The notes under the pieces were generated by a model. It made no database searches and had not been told where the DNA came from. It saw only the letters and a program-made list of their open reading frames with translations. Shown here piece by piece: positions 60,568 through 64,000 of a stretch of 64,000 nt of DNA (its first letter is position 1; every line of letters begins with the position of its first letter). Position numbers and translations under genes: made by a program. The DNA is from RGIG9041 sp045593905. GTDB lineage: Bacteria > Bacillota > Clostridia > Oscillospirales > QAKW01. The stretch covers positions 1-64,000 of the forward strand of contig JAZNXL010000014.1 of the NCBI GenBank assembly GCA_045593905.1, given 5' to 3'.

Positions 60568-62814
60568 ATGGCTAAATCACCCGATAAAAATATGATATTT
60601 AGAAGCGCTATAGTAATCGGCGTTATTTTTGTGGTTGTTGGCGTACTTATTTTCTTTTTGGCAAGGTACCAGATTATCGAGTACGATTTGTATCAGTCCC
60701 GAGCAATCTCGCAACAAACGTTAAACACCACCATCAACGCAAACCGCGGCAAAATCACCGACTGCAACGGCGTTGAGCTTGCTGTGTCAAAAACAGTAAA
60801 AACGGTATACATAAGCCCAAAGAATATTAAAAACGAAACCGAGGCGCGCGATATTGCAAAAAACCTTTCTGAAATTTTAGAGGTTGACTACGAGCGCGTT
60901 TACCAAAAAACACAAAAGAACAACTTTTACGAGGTAATAAAGCGCAAGGTCGAAAACGATATTGCCGATAAGGTTCGCGAATATGTCAGCAAGAGCAAGG
61001 TTACAGGCGTTCATCTTATTGACGATACCAAGCGCTACTACCCCTATAACAACCTCGCATCGCACATAATCGGCTTTGTAGGTACCGATAACACAGGTCT
61101 TGACGGTGTTGAGCTTACATACAACAAATATCTTTCGGGTACAAACGGAAAGCTTATTACAGCAAAAAACAATGCAGGTAGCGAACTGCCCATCGAGTAC
61201 GAAACTTACGTGCCTGCGCAAGACGGCAACACCGTTAGGTTAACTATTGACTCAACTGTTCAGTACTACCTCGAAAAGCATATTGAACAGGCGCGCGAGG
61301 ATAATAAATGTTTAAACGGCGCTGCGGGTATAATAATGGATGTAAACACAGGCGCAATTCTTGCAATGACATCAAAGCCCGACTACGATTTAAACGCGTA
61401 CCAGACAATTACCGACTCACTTTTAACACAAGAGCTCGAAAACTATAAGCCCGACGAGAGCGACGAAAACTCGCTTACAGTCGAAGAAAAAGAGTCACAA
61501 CTTGTTAATAAGATGCACCGTAACAAGCTGATTGTTGATACTTATGAGCCAGGTTCTACCTTTAAAATACTTACTACTGCAATGGCAGTTGAAGAAAACG
61601 TTGTAAACGATAACAGCTCGTTCTACTGCCCCGGTTATAAGGTTGTTGCCGGCAGACGTATTGCTTGCTGGAAGCACGGCGGTCACGGTGCGCAAAACCT
61701 TGCAACTGCAATTCAAAACTCTTGTAACCCTGCGTTTATGTCAATTGCAGAGTTTGTAACAAACTCGAGCTTTATAAACTACTACAAAAACTTTGGCTTG
61801 ACCGAGCGCACAGGCGTTGACCTTACAGGTGAGGCTACAGGCATTTTCCACGCAAAAGGCACCTTTAACGAGGTTGAGCTTGCAACTGCATCATTCGGTC
61901 AGCGTTTTAAGGTAACACCAATACAAATGATTACCGCTGTAGCATCGGTTGCAAACGGCGGATACCTTATAACACCGCACGTTGTAAAAGATATTGTTTC
62001 AGAAGACGAAAACGGCAAATCAACAGTTGTAAAATCAGTTGAAAGCGGTGTTAAGCGTCAGGTAATATCAAAGAGCACATCAACCAAGGTAAGCGACCTT
62101 TTGGAACAGGTTGTATCGGTCGGTTCAGGTAAAAACGCATACGTAAAAGGCTACCGCGTTGCAGGTAAAACAGGTACTTCTGAAAAGCTTGGCAGCGAAA
62201 CTACTACAGGCGAAGAAGAATATATTGCATCGTTTATTGGCTTTGCGCCTGCTGACGACCCGCAAATTGCAATTCTTGTTATGCTCGACGAGCCAAGCGG
62301 CGGCGAGTACTTTGGCGGTCTTACTGCAGCCCCTGTTGCAGGTAAAATTTTAACCGATGTATTGCCATACCTTGAAATTGCAGCTGAGTACACAACCGAG
62401 GAGCTTGCAACACTTGATACATCAGTACCTTCACTTATTGGTACCGATACCGACAAAGCAATAAAAGAGCTTGCTAACAAAGGCTTAAAATATAAGATTG
62501 TAGGCGGCGAAGGTGAAATTGAACACCAAATGCCCAAAAACGGCACACTTATTCCAAAAAACGGTACCGTTGTTCTTTATACAAACGGCAAAGAGCCGTC
62601 AGCTACAGTCACCGTTCCCGATATTACAAAGATGAGTATAGCGGGCGCTACAAAAATGATTTCTAACTACGGTCTTAACCTAAAACTCATAGGCAACGAG
62701 AGTACCAAAAACACGGCGCTTATTGCAACGCAATCACCTGCCGCAGGTACTGTTGTAGAGGCGGGCACCGTAATAACCGCAAACTACAAAAACTACGACG
62801 GCGTTTCAAACTAA
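60568..62814 (+). CDS. Class B penicillin-binding protein, FtsI/SpoVD type, with PASTA domains
   Basis: The 748-residue transpeptidase has an N-terminal membrane segment (about 12-32), a pedestal domain, the active site S330-T-F-K333, the S385-C-N triad, and K534-T-G. Two C-terminal PASTA domains follow (about 610-745; VPSLIGTDTDKAIKEL and VPDITKMSIAGATKMI). It crosslinks peptidoglycan at the septum. PASTA-bearing copies in Clostridia include both the division enzyme FtsI and SpoVD of the spore cortex, and the place in dcw fits either. The start at 60568 has ACGAGGCAT upstream. Confidence 0.93.
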   Translation: MAKSPDKNMIFRSAIVIGVIFVVVGVLIFFLARYQIIEYDLYQSRAISQQTLNTTINANRGKITDCNGVELAVSKTVKTVYISPKNIKNETEARDIAKNLSEILEVDYERVYQKTQKNNFYEVIKRKVENDIADKVREYVSKSKVTGVHLIDDTKRYYPYNNLASHIIGFVGTDNTGLDGVELTYNKYLSGTNGKLITAKNNAGSELPIEYETYVPAQDGNTVRLTIDSTVQYYLEKHIEQAREDNKCLNGAAGIIMDVNTGAILAMTSKPDYDLNAYQTITDSLLTQELENYKPDESDENSLTVEEKESQLVNKMHRNKLIVDTYEPGSTFKILTTAMAVEENVVNDNSSFYCPGYKVVAGRRIACWKHGGHGAQNLATAIQNSCNPAFMSIAEFVTNSSFINYYKNFGLTERTGVDLTGEATGIFHAKGTFNEVELATASFGQRFKVTPIQMITAVASVANGGYLITPHVVKDIVSEDENGKSTVVKSVESGVKRQVISKSTSTKVSDLLEQVVSVGSGKNAYVKGYRVAGKTGTSEKLGSETTTGEEEYIASFIGFAPADDPQIAILVMLDEPSGGEYFGGLTAAPVAGKILTDVLPYLEIAAEYTTEELATLDTSVPSLIGTDTDKAIKELANKGLKYKIVGGEGEIEHQMPKNGTLIPKNGTVVLYTNGKEPSATVTVPDITKMSIAGATKMISNYGLNLKLIGNESTKNTALIATQSPAAGTVVEAGTVITANYKNYDGVSN

Positions 62815-62826
62815 CGGAGGAAACTG

Positions 62827-64000
62827 ATGAAACTGTCATACCTTGCATCAACAATAACATCACAAACAGACCTTGCCGATATTGATATCACAGGCGTATT
62901 TTTCGACTCGCGCAAGGTGATAAAAAACTCGCTTTTTGTGTGTATTAAGGGCGAGAGCGTTGACGGTCATAACTATGCTAAAAACGCCGAGATTGCAGGT
63001 GCTGCGGTAATTGTTGCCGAGCATCAGACCGAAAGCTCTTTACCGCATATTATTGTTGACGATGCACGAATTGCAATGTCGCGTCTTTCGGCAATGTGGT
63101 TTGGTAACCCTCAAAACAAGCTCAAGTTTATTGGCATAACAGGTACAAACGGCAAAACCTCTACCGCGTTTTATGTAAAGCGCATACTCGATAATATGGG
63201 CAAAAAAACAGGTATGATAGGCACAGTTTGTAATATTATTTGCGACAAGGTATACACCGCATCAGTTACTACCCCCGAGCCGTATGCACTTTATGGCCTT
63301 CTTGCCCAAATGGTCGATGCGGGTGTTGAATATGTTGTAATGGAGGTATCGTCGCACTCGCTCGTTCAAAACAGAGTATACGGCATAACCTTTGAAACAG
63401 CGGTGTTTACAAATCTTACTCAAGACCACCTCGACTACCATAAAACAATGGAAAACTACAAGGCTGCAAAAGCGCTTTTGTTTAATGTTTCAAAATCGGC
63501 AGTAATTAATATTGACGATAAAACAGGCAAAGAATATTACGACTCGGTAGAGTGCAAAAAATACAGTTATTCAACCCTTTATAACAGTGCAGACTTTGTT
63601 GGAAAAGATATTAAAATCAAGCCCTCGGGCGTAAACTTTTTAGCGGTAACCCTTGGCGGTATCGCGCGTGTTGGCGTGTCGTCACCCGGCGGCTTTACAG
63701 TATATAACGCACTCGGCGCAATAGGTGCCGTTTGTGCGCTCGGTTTCAGGTTTATCGACATTATTGAGCACCTTTTAACACTCGGCGGTGTTGACGGTAG
63801 AGCGCAAATTATAAGCGGTGAGCGTGATTATACCGTTATGATTGACTACGCACACACACCCGACGGACTTAAAAATATTTTGTCTTCGGTTAAAAAATAT
63901 GCAAAAGCAAGGGTAATAACACTCTTTGGTTGCGGCGGTGACCGCGACAAAACCAAGCGTCCTATTATGGCGCAAGTTGCATGTGAATACTCTGACTACG
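62827..64000 (+). CDS. murE: UDP-N-acetylmuramoyl-tripeptide ligase (partial, 3' end outside window)
   Basis: MurE adds the third residue (meso-diaminopimelate or lysine) to UDP-MurNAc-dipeptide. The visible 391 codons include the N-terminal domain with V-F-F-D-S-R-K, the P-loop GITGTNGKTS, S-V-T-T-P-E-P, SSHSLVQNR, TNLTQDHLDYHKTM, and DYAHTPDGL at the start of the C-terminal domain. The deciding D-N-P-R (diaminopimelate) motif lies past the window. CGGAGG precedes the ATG at 62827. The frame is open to the last base. Confidence 0.96.
   Translation, partial: MKLSYLASTITSQTDLADIDITGVFFDSRKVIKNSLFVCIKGESVDGHNYAKNAEIAGAAVIVAEHQTESSLPHIIVDDARIAMSRLSAMWFGNPQNKLKFIGITGTNGKTSTAFYVKRILDNMGKKTGMIGTVCNIICDKVYTASVTTPEPYALYGLLAQMVDAGVEYVVMEVSSHSLVQNRVYGITFETAVFTNLTQDHLDYHKTMENYKAAKALLFNVSKSAVINIDDKTGKEYYDSVECKKYSYSTLYNSADFVGKDIKIKPSGVNFLAVTLGGIARVGVSSPGGFTVYNALGAIGAVCALGFRFIDIIEHLLTLGGVDGRAQIISGERDYTVMIDYAHTPDGLKNILSSVKKYAKARVITLFGCGGDRDKTKRPIMAQVACEYSDY

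Overview
The window looks like the chromosome of a spore-forming, low-GC Firmicute of class Clostridia, probably a gut Oscillospirales/Ruminococcaceae-type lineage. The evidence is a spoIIR gene, a Spo0A-like regulator, two S-layer-homology (SLH) surface proteins, a class B sortase, zinc-type S14, S4 and L36, strong AGGAGG ribosome binding sites, and a complete S10-spc-alpha ribosomal cluster followed by the start of a dcw (division and cell wall) cluster. The order-level guess is inference.

Layout. 1-4150: the 3' part of a large SLH protein with beta-helix modules and Cys/His-rich tandem repeats. 4250-9278: a galactokinase-like GHMP kinase, glmS, a 276-bp inverted-repeat-bounded structured element, and a DUF1846 protein. 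9308-18244 (minus strand): mntP, an SLC13/ArsB-type permease, two MATE exporters, a type IIA P-type ATPase behind a yybP-ykoY (Mn2+) riboswitch with its own terminator, and guaB. 18454-20762: a polar amino-acid ABC transporter behind ArgR-box-like sites. 20873-30654: a compact, single-direction, 12-gene phage-derived module (terminase, portal, fibre-like protein, holin, SLH-carrying endolysin, scaffold, capsid, connector, tail proteins) with no visible integrase, repressor or replication gene. 30719-32062: a pyridoxal/pyridoxamine kinase that appears to start with ATT, and an ECF S component (vitamin B6 salvage). 32085-34471 (minus): a Spo0A-like protein with a degenerate receiver, coupled to UPF0210 (PFL) and an ACT protein. 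34600-37774: an Lrp regulator, an aminotransferase, ispE and spoIIR. 37895-41284: a second SLH protein related to the first. 41382-56703: promoter, structured leader with attenuator, then the rpsJ-to-rplQ supercluster including secY, adk, map, infA, rpmJ and rpoA. 56770-58507: a WYL regulator and sortase B. 58627-64000: promoter and MraZ boxes, then mraZ, rsmH, ftsL, a PASTA-bearing transpeptidase and murE, which runs off the window.

The best candidates for new biology are the phage-derived module, which is gene-transfer-agent-like or a domesticated particle; the Spo0A homologue that has lost every phosphorylation residue yet sits in a coupled operon; and the 276-bp structured element after glmS. 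The phage module matches its surroundings in base use, sits between housekeeping operons and carries an SLH-targeted lysin, but from one genome a decaying prophage cannot be excluded.

There are no rRNA, tRNA or CRISPR features that I can see.
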